Below are positions 12,216 through 21,030 of a stretch of DNA of 64,000 bases, piece after piece. This stretch comes from Enhygromyxa salina (GTDB taxonomy: Bacteria > Myxococcota_A > Polyangia > Nannocystales > Nannocystaceae). A model generated the notes under the pieces. The model was not told the DNA's origin. It worked only from the letters and a program-made list of their open reading frames with translations, and did not search any database. The position numbers and the translations under genes were made by a program. Positions within the stretch are counted from its first letter, which is position 1, and each line of letters begins with the position of its first letter. The DNA lies in assembly GCF_000737335.2 (NCBI RefSeq), contig NZ_JMCC02000104.1, positions 1-64,000 of the forward strand, read 5' to 3'.

Positions 12216-13136
12216 GTGAACGAGCCCCCAAACTCGCGACTGCGGCCGGGACCCCGCGGCCTGCCTTCGATGCACCAGACCGTGCCAGACAGCGACGGAG
12301 GGCGGCCGCCCGCCGAGCAGCGCTCGGCCTGCCTGGTCGTGATGAAGGGCGACAACGTCGGTCACAAATACGACCTCGACCGCGAGCTGATCGCAGGCCG
12401 CGAGAGCGCGACCAGCATCCACCTCGACGATGGCTTGGTCTCGCGCAGCCACGCCAAATTCACCCCCGACACGGTTGGCGTGCGGCTGTTCGATCTGTGC
12501 TCGACCAACGGCACCTTCGTCAACGACAAGCAGATCAACAGCACCTATCTCGACGACGGTGATCAGATCCGGATCGGCAAGACAATCCTCAAGTTCATCT
12601 ACCGCAACAACGTCGAGGCCGCGTTTCACGAGCACATCTACTCGCTGACGCGCTTCGATGGGCTGACGGGGATCCACAACCGTCAGACCTTCGACAACAC
12701 GATCGCCAACGCGATCGCCAAGGTCGCCAACAACGGGGCTCCGCTCGCGCTGATGTTGTTCGACATCGATCACTTCAAGCGCTGCAACGACACCCACGGA
12801 CACAGGGCCGGCGATCATGTCCTCAAAGAGGTCTCGGGGACGGTCCGGGACAACACCCGCGAGGGTGACTTCGTGGCGCGCTATGGTGGCGAAGAGTTCG
12901 CGGTCATCATCCACGGCCTCGCGCCGCCAGGCCCGGCCCGCTACGCGGATCACATCCGCGCGCTGATCGAGGCCAAGCGGATCGAGTTCGAGGGTCAGGC
13001 GATCGCCGTCACGATCTCGGCTGGCGTCGCGACGTGGAGCTCGCACATGCGCGCGCCTGCGCATTTGATCGAACTCGCGGATCAGCGCCTGTACCGGGCC
13101 AAGCAAGCCGGCCGCAACCAGATCATCGCGCTGTGA
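12216..13136 (+). CDS. FHA-GGDEF protein, probable diguanylate cyclase
   Basis: The protein has a phosphothreonine-binding FHA domain ('IAGRESATSIHLDD', 'VSRSHAKF', 'STNGTFVND') followed by a GGDEF domain with signature GGEEF in 'ARYGGEEFAV' and 'DIDHFKRCNDTHGH'. The active-site motif is intact, so it should make cyclic di-GMP from two GTP. An RxxD inhibitory site is not obvious. The frame is open from 12126; GTG 12216 and ATG 12270 are also in frame, and none has a strong ribosome site, so the start is uncertain (GTG 12216 would give 306 aa). It is divergent from the Ser/Thr kinase about 330 bp away, and coupling of kinase output to the FHA domain is an attractive inference. Confidence 0.88.
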   Translation: MNEPPNSRLRPGPRGLPSMHQTVPDSDGGRPPAEQRSACLVVMKGDNVGHKYDLDRELIAGRESATSIHLDDGLVSRSHAKFTPDTVGVRLFDLCSTNGTFVNDKQINSTYLDDGDQIRIGKTILKFIYRNNVEAAFHEHIYSLTRFDGLTGIHNRQTFDNTIANAIAKVANNGAPLALMLFDIDHFKRCNDTHGHRAGDHVLKEVSGTVRDNTREGDFVARYGGEEFAVIIHGLAPPGPARYADHIRALIEAKRIEFEGQAIAVTISAGVATWSSHMRAPAHLIELADQRLYRAKQAGRNQIIAL

Positions 13137-13237
13137 TCGCCGTCGAGCCTGATGCCAATATCTGTAAATTGAGTCTGGGCACGGAACAAGCAAGGCCGGC
13201 CACCGGCCGCCTTGCTTTCGGGCAATCTCGATGTCAG

Positions 13238-14020
13238 TTAGTCTACAAGGTGATATGCGAGTCGCGCGATCCCACTCGTCAGGTACGGATAGGTGACGCG
13301 CACCAAGAAATAGGTGTCGACTGACTGGAATTTTGTCGCGTAGTACATTGATCCCGCCGTAACACCGTATGTACCCGTGCAGCGCCAACTCCCTGAAGTC
13401 TTGAGACAATAGTGAAAGTCCTTGGGACCATCACTATAGTTGCATCCACCAAAGTATCCATCCAAATAGGTGGTTGTATCCTCAATAATTTGGAACGAAG
13501 TTGGGCCAGTGCCGTCATAGGAACCAATGCCGTCCACCGTGCCGGCCATGGTGGAAAACCAAGTCGAAAAGAGGCTCTGATTCGTACATGGTGGGTCGAC
13601 CTTTAGAGGCTGCGGTGCAAAGGGCAAGGGCGCGCCATCTGAACGCCCGCGCTGGGCTACTTCAATTTCGTGACTGATTGTGAGCTCCGGTGGCACATTC
13701 GCATTTGGGGCGATGGCGACAAACGTTTCCAGGCTCGTTGCTTCATTCAGACGGGCGTCATGAAGCACGCTAGCCGCGCCTGGCGGTATGACCTCTGTAG
13801 CGGTGACGGTCGGTGGAGATGACGACGGGTCGACGTAGAATGAGATCAAGTGCCCAGATTCGATCTCGACTTCGACCAGTGGGTCGATCTCGATTTCCAG
13901 CTCCGCGTCTGGTTCCTCTTCCAGATAAGCCCGTTCGTCGGTGTCAATAGAGTCGCCACACGCAACCGGAAAGGTTGCAGAAGCTAGCGCCGCGACCATG
14001 GATAGCATCGATTTGTGCAT
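13238..14020 (-). CDS. hypothetical lipoprotein in lower-GC DNA
   Basis: A 260-aa exported protein. The N-terminus MHKSMLSMVAALASATFPVAC is a lipoprotein signal with the Cys at position 21 after PVA. An acidic linker follows (residues 27-55), then a beta-rich region with the Cys-containing pieces 'DPPCTNQSLF', 'GGCNYSDGPKDFHYC' and 'WRCTGTYGV', so disulfides are likely. No enzyme motif is visible and I do not recognise the family. Codon use is visibly less GC-biased than neighbouring genes, suggesting recent acquisition together with the gene-poor DNA upstream. Confidence 0.7.
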   Translation of the reverse strand: MHKSMLSMVAALASATFPVACGDSIDTDERAYLEEEPDAELEIEIDPLVEVEIESGHLISFYVDPSSSPPTVTATEVIPPGAASVLHDARLNEATSLETFVAIAPNANVPPELTISHEIEVAQRGRSDGAPLPFAPQPLKVDPPCTNQSLFSTWFSTMAGTVDGIGSYDGTGPTSFQIIEDTTTYLDGYFGGCNYSDGPKDFHYCLKTSGSWRCTGTYGVTAGSMYYATKFQSVDTYFLVRVTYPYLTSGIARLAYHLVD

Positions 14021-14782
14021 GCCGCAGAGTGTCAGAGGTAAGGGTGCCGTGCAAGATATTTTTGGGCTTGGGGAATTTGGGCTAATCGCTGGCCTCGACG
14101 GGGTCGTACTGGGAGCCGACGCGAGGTGTCGGTCCCCAGATTGCGAGTTCCGTGTTCAGCGAGGTGTCACTGCTGCCCCCCCCCTCTGTCAGGATAGTTG
14201 CAGTGTTTCTGCGGCAACTTAGGCGCCCGCAACTTCTCTCCACCACTCGAGTATCTCGAGTCGACAGAGTCGGTCTCGATGGACATATGAGTCATCAACT
14301 ACATCGACGCGACGCTGCTAGGCTAGGGTGTGGTTCCCACACGGATCACTCGCCAGCGGTGTTCTGCGTTCCGTTGAAGCGGCCCAAAATGGGGCACATC
14401 AACGGAAACTCGAAGATCCCACTTTGAACAGTCGCTATATGTGGCTGCAAACCCCGAGAACGTGCAGCCGCGCAACCTCGTGCGGTTCCAAGACTTGTGC
14501 AACAGCAAGATCCAGGCGCTCAAAAGCGATCTTGCGGGTCCCGGAACCGCGGCCGCTTCGCAATGCGATCATACTCCGCGGCCTCGACCTCTGTCCGGGC
14601 TCTCTTGCCACCAACCCAAATTCCTGAAGCCCGATGTTTTTCGCATCCATACCTTTCTTGCACTCTCATTCATGCTTTAGATGAGAACACGACGCCAGAA
14701 CGCGCCTGCGAGCCAATGACGACACGACACATCAGCCAACGAGCGCCCCCTCAGGTAGGTCCACGCGAGCTGATCGCAGCAA
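14021..14782. other. gene-poor, lower-GC stretch (about 760 bp)
   Basis: No convincing gene is visible. Short open frames exist on both strands (for example a plus-strand frame 14441-14680 containing 'LVRFQDLCNSKIQALKSDL'), but they lack a ribosome site, start context and family resemblance. They could be remnants of a decayed gene. Base composition is clearly less GC-rich than the flanks, continuous with the lipoprotein gene at 13238. Confidence 0.5.
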
Positions 14783-15688
14783 CTAGCGATCGATCCCGCG
14801 GAGCTTGTAGTGGCGCCGAGGCTCGAGCGGATCGCCGCAGCTCCCCGGGGTCTCGACCCCGAGCGCGGTCTCGACCGTCACGGCCACCTGCTCGTGGCCG
14901 TGCTCGAACCACACCTGCTGCGCCGTGTCGGCGAGGGTCTCGACCTTCACGAACACCAGCGCGTCGTCCTCGAGCAGCGACTCGCGCTCGCGCAGCAGGC
15001 ACTCTGCCGCCTGCACGACCCGGCGATGGCAGCAGCGCCCGCGTAGCTTGCTCGGGTGGCTCAGGCGGCCCGCGGCGAAGCCGGCCCGCATATCGTCGAG
15101 TTCATCGAGCTCGACGCGACCCCACAGCAGCCCGCTGGGCAAGGTCAGGAAGGTCGGGGCGAAGCGGTGACCGCCGAGGTGCGAGCACTGCCAGACCCGC
15201 TCGCCTTCGTGGGCGCGCAGGGCTTCGAACACGCCCATCCCCCACTTTGCGCAGCAGCGATCGCGGGTCCCGTGGGTGCAGACCAGGTACAGCGCAGCGA
15301 GGTCATCGGACTCGGGGGCCGCGGCGCCGGCCAGCAGCGCGCCTGGATCGAGGCTGGGGATGTCCTCGACCGGGACCTCGAGTTCGACGATCCGGCGCCC
15401 GGCCGGCTCCGCTGACGCCTGCACGATGAAGACCTTGACCCGCGCTCCGCTGCCGCTGCCGGGTCGTCGGATCAGCTGGACCCGGGTGTGAGGCTCGCTG
15501 TCGCGGGCCAACAACCACTCGCGGGTCGCGGCCGGAAGCTCGGTGTCCCGCGGGACCTTGGCGCCCCACGGACCGCAGTCCTCGACGAGGATCCAGCGCT
15601 GGATCGCGTCGTTGCCGGAGCCTGCGAGGGGCTCGTTGATCGCTAGCTCGCGACAAAAACCAACAGTCGTGGCCATTGCCCGCAGCAT
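14783..15688 (-). CDS. sucrase/ferredoxin-like family protein (thioredoxin-like 2Fe-2S)
   Basis: A protein of about 301 aa with the family's cysteine/histidine signature 'CTHGTRDRCCAKWG' followed by 'CSHLGGHRFAPTFL', then a Cys-containing segment 'LRGRCCHRR'. These residues ligate an Fe-S cluster in the thioredoxin-like ferredoxin relatives; the physiological reaction is not established. ATG 15688 and ATG 15676 are both possible. The start sits only a few bases past the T-tract of the terminator of the upstream lipoprotein gene, so its promoter must overlap that hairpin, or it depends on readthrough. Confidence 0.8.
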   Translation of the reverse strand: MLRAMATTVGFCRELAINEPLAGSGNDAIQRWILVEDCGPWGAKVPRDTELPAATREWLLARDSEPHTRVQLIRRPGSGSGARVKVFIVQASAEPAGRRIVELEVPVEDIPSLDPGALLAGAAAPESDDLAALYLVCTHGTRDRCCAKWGMGVFEALRAHEGERVWQCSHLGGHRFAPTFLTLPSGLLWGRVELDELDDMRAGFAAGRLSHPSKLRGRCCHRRVVQAAECLLRERESLLEDDALVFVKVETLADTAQQVWFEHGHEQVAVTVETALGVETPGSCGDPLEPRRHYKLRGIDR

Positions 15689-15692
15689 AGAC

Positions 15693-15722
15693 AAAAAAGG
15701 GGCGACCCAACGGCCGCCCCTT
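15693..15722 (-). terminator. rho-independent terminator of the large lipoprotein gene
   Basis: On the minus strand an 8-bp stem AAGGGGCG/CGCCCCTT, extended by two more G-C pairs past a mismatch, is followed directly by TTTTTT. It lies about 30 bp after the stop of the 1349-aa lipoprotein gene. Confidence 0.8.
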
Positions 15723-15750
15723 CGTGCTGGGATGAGTCAGCTGACTCGGA

Positions 15751-18700
15751 CTAGCCGGTCGTCTCGTCCCCGGTGTCGGTCCCGGTCTCCATCTCGCCGC
15801 TGGGCTCCTGCGCAGCGCAGATGTTGTCGGGCGAGTACTGGCCAGCGCAGAACCGGCCGATGTTGTCCCACACCTTGCCCGTGTTCTCGTCGACGTAGGG
15901 CTCGTTGAAGGGGTCGTAGGAGAAGGGGCACAGGTCGCAGGCGTCGCCGATCCCGTCGAAGTCCTGGTCCCACTGCGGCAAGAAGCACAGCTTGTCCCAC
16001 AGCTCGTCCTCGTTGGGGACGTCGAACAGGGTCAGGCGACCGTTCGCCATCTCGGGCGGACAGTTCGGGTCGGTCTCACCTTGCGGTGCGCACTTGCCAG
16101 CCGCGTCGAGCGCCTCTTGGCAGCCGGGCGCGAGGTCGACCACGCCGGGCAAGATGGCGAGGGCCGCGGGCAGCTTGCGACACTTGCTGCCGTTGGGGAG
16201 GTCATCGCCGGGGATGGCCTCATCCGCGCAGTCGAGCGTGATCGGGAAGCCGTCGAGGTCGCACAGACCGATGCAGTCCCAGGTGCCGTCGGCACGCTGC
16301 ATGTACTCGCCGTCGCCGGGGTAGCTGGTCACGCAGCACTGACCGTCAACCGCGACGTCCATGAAGGCGTAGGGCCGCGGGTCCTTGCGGATGTTGCACG
16401 ACGCGTTGGTCTCACACGCGGCGCCGACGAAGTCGCCGTCCTCGTCGTCGATCTGCATGCCGGCGTCCGTGACCTGCATCGGGTTCGGCTCGTAGGGGCA
16501 GGTGTCGCAGAAATCGCCGACTTGGTCGCCGTCGGTGTCCACGTGGTTGCAGTAGCGCGAGCCGTTGAGCGCTGGGGTCAGCGCGCAGGTCGAGCCAGCG
16601 TTGGGGCAGTCCGCGTCGTCCGTGCACGTGGTGCGGGCGGCGAGGTCCTGCTCGACCGGCTGGCGCGGGCACCAGTCGTCGAGGTTGTTGATGCCGTCCT
16701 GGTCGAAGTCGTCCGTTGGCCCGAAGCCGACCGGGCCAGCGGCGTTGTCCATGTCCACCAACGGCATGTTGGTGTCGGGGTCGATGCAGCTGTCGCCGAT
16801 CATGTCGGAGTTGGCGTCGGTCTGACACACGCCCTTGTCCTGGTAGGGCACGGGCACGCCAACGGTGTGCGGAGTCGAAGCGTTGAAGATCCCGCAGTTG
16901 GCCACGGTGACGCAGTTGTCACAGACGTCGCCGATGCCGTCCTGGTCGAAGTCGAACTGGAACGGGATGTTCCGAACCCACATGCGCGGGTCGTCGACCA
17001 TGGCCGCATCGATGAAGTACTTGTCGGGCGTCTCGCGACAGGTGTCGCAGTCGTTGCCGATGCCGTCCTTGTCGGAGTCCGCCATGTTGGCGGTGCCAAA
17101 GGTCAGCTGACACAGATCGGCGACGTCGCCGAAGCCATCGAGGTCCTGGTCCTCCTGGAGCGGGTTGTAGTGCTTGACCGCGTTGTCACACGACAGCTGC
17201 ACGTCGTCACCGTCGGGGTCCTCTTTGCACTTGGGCGGGTCGACGGTGAAGTCGTAGTAGAAGTCCGTGTAGCCTTTGCCGCCGGTCGTGATCAGCGGCA
17301 TGCCGCAGACGTCATGGAAGGCCGCTTCGTACGCGGCGATGTCCGCCGGGTCGTTGAGATCGAGATCCTTGAAGTGCTCGACATTCTCGAGCCCGGGGAC
17401 CTTCATGCGATAGCGGCCGGTGATCGTCCGGTCGAACCCGTCGACCGCGTCGGGCTGCTCGGTGTCGAAGTTGAACAGCTGGACGTTGAAGCGGACGTTG
17501 TCGATGAGCACCCGGACCGAACCTTCCCGCTGCAAGCTGACGTCGACCGTCAGACACGGGGGGTTCTCCGCTGTCACGTCGGCGAGTTCGCCCGCGCACG
17601 AGAGGCCGCCTGCGACGACGTGCTCTTCTTGCCAGCACTCGGGCTGCAGGCTGGTCGAGCAGTCCTCACCGAGGAGATCCTCGCCAGAGGTGCGGCTGAG
17701 CTGGACGATCTGCAGCTTCTTGAGGTTCTGCGGATCGAGGTCGAACTTGTTGGACAAGCGCAGCTCGAAGTCGTCACAGGCGCCGATGCGCAAGTTGTCG
17801 GTCGGGAACCCCGTGCCCGGCACGACGTGGAATTCGGGCGTCTCGAACACGTAGGTGGTCTTGTCGCTCGCTAGCTCGTTGCCGACCTTGTCGCGGATGC
17901 GCTCGCCCGTGGTAGCGAACTCCACGCGGTACTCCGAGGCGGAGCACATGCCGCGGTCGAAGTTCTCGTAGTTCTCGAAGAACGCGCTGTCGTGCATGCG
18001 CCAGCCGTCTTGGATGTTCAAGCCCTCGACGAGCGTGGGGCTGAGGGCCAACTCCGCGCAGGACTCGACCAGCGAGCGAGGCTCGTTGCCGCGGTCGCCG
18101 GGGAGGTAGAGCACGCCCTTGAGCGAGGGATCGTAGACGACCCCGCCGACCTTGGTGACGAAGCGGGTGACGTACTCGCCAGCGTTGCTGCTGCCGTCGT
18201 GGCGCTGCAGGTTGCCGTGCGGCGCGGTGCACCACTTCTCGATCTGGGCCGCGCACGAGGGGTGCTGGCCATCGGCGGGACCGCAGAAGCAGTCGCGGAT
18301 CTCCTCCGGGAGGGTGCGGTCGCGATCGAAGCGGGGGATTGGGGTGACGCTGTCCTGGAACAGCGGGTCGCAGCCCACTCCGTCTTGCTCCGCGCCAAGC
18401 GCGGTCTGGCAGCACTCGCTCGCGGTCAGGTTGCCGTCGGGGAACGCCGAGACATCGCAGCGCGCGAGCCGGTTGCCCGCGCCCCACGACGTGCACACGG
18501 GCGTGCCCATTGGGTCGATCGGCGGCTCACACGACTGGAACCCGCTGGTGGCGATGAAGCACGCGCCCGCGCCCTTGTCCTTGAAGCGCTTGTCGACGCA
18601 GTAGGCCCCGCCCGTGTTGGCGCTGTCGTCTTTGCAGGTGGCGAACCACTCTGCCTTGCAGTGCTTGTCGCCGCAGTCGTCGGTCTCGGCGTCACAGGTC

Positions 18701-19800
18701 ACGCCGCCGGGGGTGGTGCCAATGCAGACCGCGCCCGAGGCGGAGCCGAGCCGCGCGTCACAGTCGGCGTCGGTCTGGCAAGGCACCCCGTCGGGCTCGA
18801 CGCCGGTCGGACGATCGTCGGGGTGGGTCTCGCGGATCTTGTCGGCGAGCGGCAGCCGGAAGATATCCGTTGTCCCGTTCCAGGCGTAGCTGTAGCGGTT
18901 GGTCTCGCTCTCGCGGTTGACGTCGGTGATGAAGCCGTCGCAGTCCTCGTAGACGTTGCCACCCGGCGTGCAGGTCAACGCGTTGGCCGGCGTGCGGCGG
19001 ACCCCGTTGTCGTCGACGCCGTACTTGGCGACGTTGACCGACAGCTCGTAGTCGCAAACGGTGCAGCAGGTGTCGGGGCCAGAGTCTGGCGCAGTGCAGC
19101 TCGAGGCCCGGGTGTCGGTCTCGCCGCGGTAGGACTTGGTGGTCCCGCTCGCCTGCATCTTGAGCGGGATCATGCCGAGGCTCCCGCCATCGTGGAACCC
19201 GCTGCAGATCGTTGGGTTGGCGTCGAGGACCTCGTGGCTGTAGTCCTCGCCCCGGGCCCGCAGGTTGTCGATGCAGGTCAGGTTGGTCGACCGCAACATG
19301 GTGTCGGGCAGATCACCGGTCTGCTCGACGTAGTCGCCGTTGAAGCGGGTGATCGGGCCCTCGATCGTGGCGAGCTGGGTCTTCCAGTCGTAGACCTGAA
19401 ACAGCTGCGGGTTGCTTGGGTCCTTACGAACCAGCTCGATCGAGGTTGGATCGAGCAGGTTGTTGAACACGAACTCCAAGCCCTGCCAGCTGACGAGCGG
19501 CGAGAGCTTGCACCACTCTTGGGCGCCACGCGGGGCTTCTTTGGCTTCATCGGTCTCGACGCACGCGCTGATGTCGTCGATGAAGTACTTGCCGGTGGTG
19601 AGGCCGTCCTGCAGCAGGTGGACCTTGCGGTTGGCGTAGTTGATGCCGGAGATGCTCTCGAGCACCAACTTGTCGGGATCACACACGCCACAGTCGGTGT
19701 CGGTGATGCAGCCTGTCATGCCGAGCATCCCGAGGATGCCGGCAAACGCCAGGGTGGATCCGCGAGCGAACTCGTTGGCCAGTTGTTCGAGTTTGGACAT
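15751..19800 (-). CDS. very large lipoprotein with thrombospondin-type-3-like Asp repeats
   Basis: A 1349-aa protein with an N-terminal export signal ending in 'GMLGMTGC', a good lipobox. The first two thirds are Cys-rich with many 'C-x-DxDC' pieces. The middle to C-terminal part (about 900-1340) carries repeats such as 'DQDLDGFGDVADLC', 'DSDKDGIGNDCDTC' and 'DFDQDGINNLDDWC', the calcium-binding TSP3 pattern, and it ends in a Thr/Glu/Asp-rich tail. ATG 19800 is preferred: it is 2 bp after the exbD-like stop (a TTG at 19806 would overlap it), so the two are translationally linked. Likely an outer-membrane, surface-exposed structural or adhesive protein; the function is unknown. Its position suggests it works with the ExbB/ExbD/TonB motor. 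Confidence 0.85.
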   Translation of the reverse strand: MSKLEQLANEFARGSTLAFAGILGMLGMTGCITDTDCGVCDPDKLVLESISGINYANRKVHLLQDGLTTGKYFIDDISACVETDEAKEAPRGAQEWCKLSPLVSWQGLEFVFNNLLDPTSIELVRKDPSNPQLFQVYDWKTQLATIEGPITRFNGDYVEQTGDLPDTMLRSTNLTCIDNLRARGEDYSHEVLDANPTICSGFHDGGSLGMIPLKMQASGTTKSYRGETDTRASSCTAPDSGPDTCCTVCDYELSVNVAKYGVDDNGVRRTPANALTCTPGGNVYEDCDGFITDVNRESETNRYSYAWNGTTDIFRLPLADKIRETHPDDRPTGVEPDGVPCQTDADCDARLGSASGAVCIGTTPGGVTCDAETDDCGDKHCKAEWFATCKDDSANTGGAYCVDKRFKDKGAGACFIATSGFQSCEPPIDPMGTPVCTSWGAGNRLARCDVSAFPDGNLTASECCQTALGAEQDGVGCDPLFQDSVTPIPRFDRDRTLPEEIRDCFCGPADGQHPSCAAQIEKWCTAPHGNLQRHDGSSNAGEYVTRFVTKVGGVVYDPSLKGVLYLPGDRGNEPRSLVESCAELALSPTLVEGLNIQDGWRMHDSAFFENYENFDRGMCSASEYRVEFATTGERIRDKVGNELASDKTTYVFETPEFHVVPGTGFPTDNLRIGACDDFELRLSNKFDLDPQNLKKLQIVQLSRTSGEDLLGEDCSTSLQPECWQEEHVVAGGLSCAGELADVTAENPPCLTVDVSLQREGSVRVLIDNVRFNVQLFNFDTEQPDAVDGFDRTITGRYRMKVPGLENVEHFKDLDLNDPADIAAYEAAFHDVCGMPLITTGGKGYTDFYYDFTVDPPKCKEDPDGDDVQLSCDNAVKHYNPLQEDQDLDGFGDVADLCQLTFGTANMADSDKDGIGNDCDTCRETPDKYFIDAAMVDDPRMWVRNIPFQFDFDQDGIGDVCDNCVTVANCGIFNASTPHTVGVPVPYQDKGVCQTDANSDMIGDSCIDPDTNMPLVDMDNAAGPVGFGPTDDFDQDGINNLDDWCPRQPVEQDLAARTTCTDDADCPNAGSTCALTPALNGSRYCNHVDTDGDQVGDFCDTCPYEPNPMQVTDAGMQIDDEDGDFVGAACETNASCNIRKDPRPYAFMDVAVDGQCCVTSYPGDGEYMQRADGTWDCIGLCDLDGFPITLDCADEAIPGDDLPNGSKCRKLPAALAILPGVVDLAPGCQEALDAAGKCAPQGETDPNCPPEMANGRLTLFDVPNEDELWDKLCFLPQWDQDFDGIGDACDLCPFSYDPFNEPYVDENTGKVWDNIGRFCAGQYSPDNICAAQEPSGEMETGTDTGDETTG

Positions 19801-19802
19801 GG

Positions 19803-20249
19803 TCAAATTCCTACGAGGGTGTCCGGCACGGGACGATTTTTGTGTTTCATGATGCCGAGGACCGCCGCGCCGCTGCGCTTGGCCAGGTCGAGCAGCAATA
19901 CTGCTTCGCCGTAATTGGCGTCGTCGTCGAAGTCGATGAACACGACCTTTTTCTCGCGGCCTTGCAGCCGACTCGAGATCAGATCACCGAGCTCGTCTCG
20001 GGTGTTGATCGCTTGACTGTTGAGGGTGAGCGCCCCGTCCTTGGTCAAGCCGATCACCAGCGTGTCGCTTTGGTTTGGCGGTTTCTTCCGTTGCTTGCTC
20101 TCGGGTGGAACTTGCACGGAGATCTCGGGGACGTTCTTCGGGATCATCACCATGAAGATGATGAGCAACACGAGGCACACGTCCACGAGTGGGGTAACGT
20201 TGATTTCGCTGCTGGGTCCGCCTCCGGACCCGCCTGTGTCCATGCCCAT
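19803..20249 (-). CDS. ExbD/TolR-family biopolymer transport protein (second copy)
   Basis: About 148 aa from ATG 20249, which has AGGAG 10 bases upstream; the frame extends 8 codons further without a better start. A short cytoplasmic N-terminus is followed by the signature 'INVTPLVDVCLVLLIIFMV' with the conserved membrane aspartate (D in PLVDV), then a periplasmic domain. In Exb/Tol/Mot motors this Asp carries the proton path with the ExbB pentamer. It is separated from the first exbD by a hairpin terminator, so it may be transcribed with the large lipoprotein gene rather than with exbB. Confidence 0.9.
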   Translation of the reverse strand: MGMDTGGSGGGPSSEINVTPLVDVCLVLLIIFMVMIPKNVPEISVQVPPESKQRKKPPNQSDTLVIGLTKDGALTLNSQAINTRDELGDLISSRLQGREKKVVFIDFDDDANYGEAVLLLDLAKRSGAAVLGIMKHKNRPVPDTLVGI

Positions 20250-20423
20250 GGGCTGTCTTCTCCTGAGGCGCAACGGGAGGGCGCGATGACGCTTACGCCA
20301 GTCCCGGGCGCGCAGAATAACGGAATTCGAAGGCGCAAGCGAGCGTCCTGGGGCTCGGGTTTCGAGTTTCGGGCCCGGTCCACGAAGTATTGGTCACGGG
20401 CAGATCTCGAATGCCACCCGAGC

Positions 20424-20469
20424 CCAAACGAGAAACGGGCCGGCGCTGTCCGTAGACATGCCGGCCCGT
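20424..20469 (-). terminator. hairpin terminator between the two exbD genes
   Basis: A perfect 10-bp inverted repeat ACGGGCCGGC/GCCGGCCCGT (20435-20444 and 20460-20469) with a 15-nt loop is followed on the minus strand by TTCTCGTTT. The T-tract is weak, so termination may be partial. It lies about 40 bp after the first exbD stop. Confidence 0.6.
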
Positions 20470-20505
20470 AGCCCGTGGCACTGCGCTTGAGTTCAGGTGG
20501 CGGGC

Positions 20506-20991
20506 TCAGCTACCCACGTCGACGACGAGCGCGACGTCCGAGATGTTGATGCCCTGGACCCACTCCATGACGACCCGGACCCGACCGTAGTTGGTCTTCT
20601 TGTCACCCTTGAGAAAGACGATCGGGCCGTCGTACTTGGCGGCCTTGGCCTTGCCCTCTGCCATGGCGACTTCGGTGCGCAGCGCGTCCTGGAAGTCGCC
20701 GCGGCTGGTGTAGGCGTCTTGGTTGATCCAGACCCCCTCATCGTCGACGGAGACGAACACCTGATCGCCCTCTTTGTGGGAGTCCGCGTCGACCAGCGTG
20801 GGCAGCTGGACGTCCTTGCCGCGCCCGAGCATCGGGGTCACCACCATGAAGATGATGAGCAGCACGAGGCACACGTCGACGAGCGGGGTGACGTTGATGT
20901 TGCTCTGCGGCCCCGCCGCGTGCCCGTGCTTGTCGCTCTTGTAGGGGATCCGACGCGTTCGCCGGCCCGTGTGGGCTCCCATGCCGCTCAT
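20506..20991 (-). CDS. ExbD/TolR-family biopolymer transport protein
   Basis: A 161-aa protein: basic N-terminus of about 30 residues, the membrane segment 'NVTPLVDVCLVLLIIFMV' with the conserved Asp, then a periplasmic domain of about 110 residues. A GGGAG ribosome site precedes ATG 20991. It is downstream of exbB by about 40 bp and is expected to form the ExbB-ExbD proton-driven complex that powers TonB. The presence of two differing ExbD paralogues is common where one motor serves two partner proteins. Confidence 0.92.
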   Translation of the reverse strand: MSGMGAHTGRRTRRIPYKSDKHGHAAGPQSNINVTPLVDVCLVLLIIFMVVTPMLGRGKDVQLPTLVDADSHKEGDQVFVSVDDEGVWINQDAYTSRGDFQDALRTEVAMAEGKAKAAKYDGPIVFLKGDKKTNYGRVRVVMEWVQGINISDVALVVDVGS

Positions 20992-21030
20992 GTTTGGCTC
21001 CCGTTCATGATGGGATCAACGCGGGCCGGA

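Noticed and set aside
16081..17874. 597-codon plus-strand frame opposite the giant lipoprotein
   Set aside because: Val/Asp-rich mirror of the Asp repeat codons; the minus strand has the signal peptide and TSP3 pattern.
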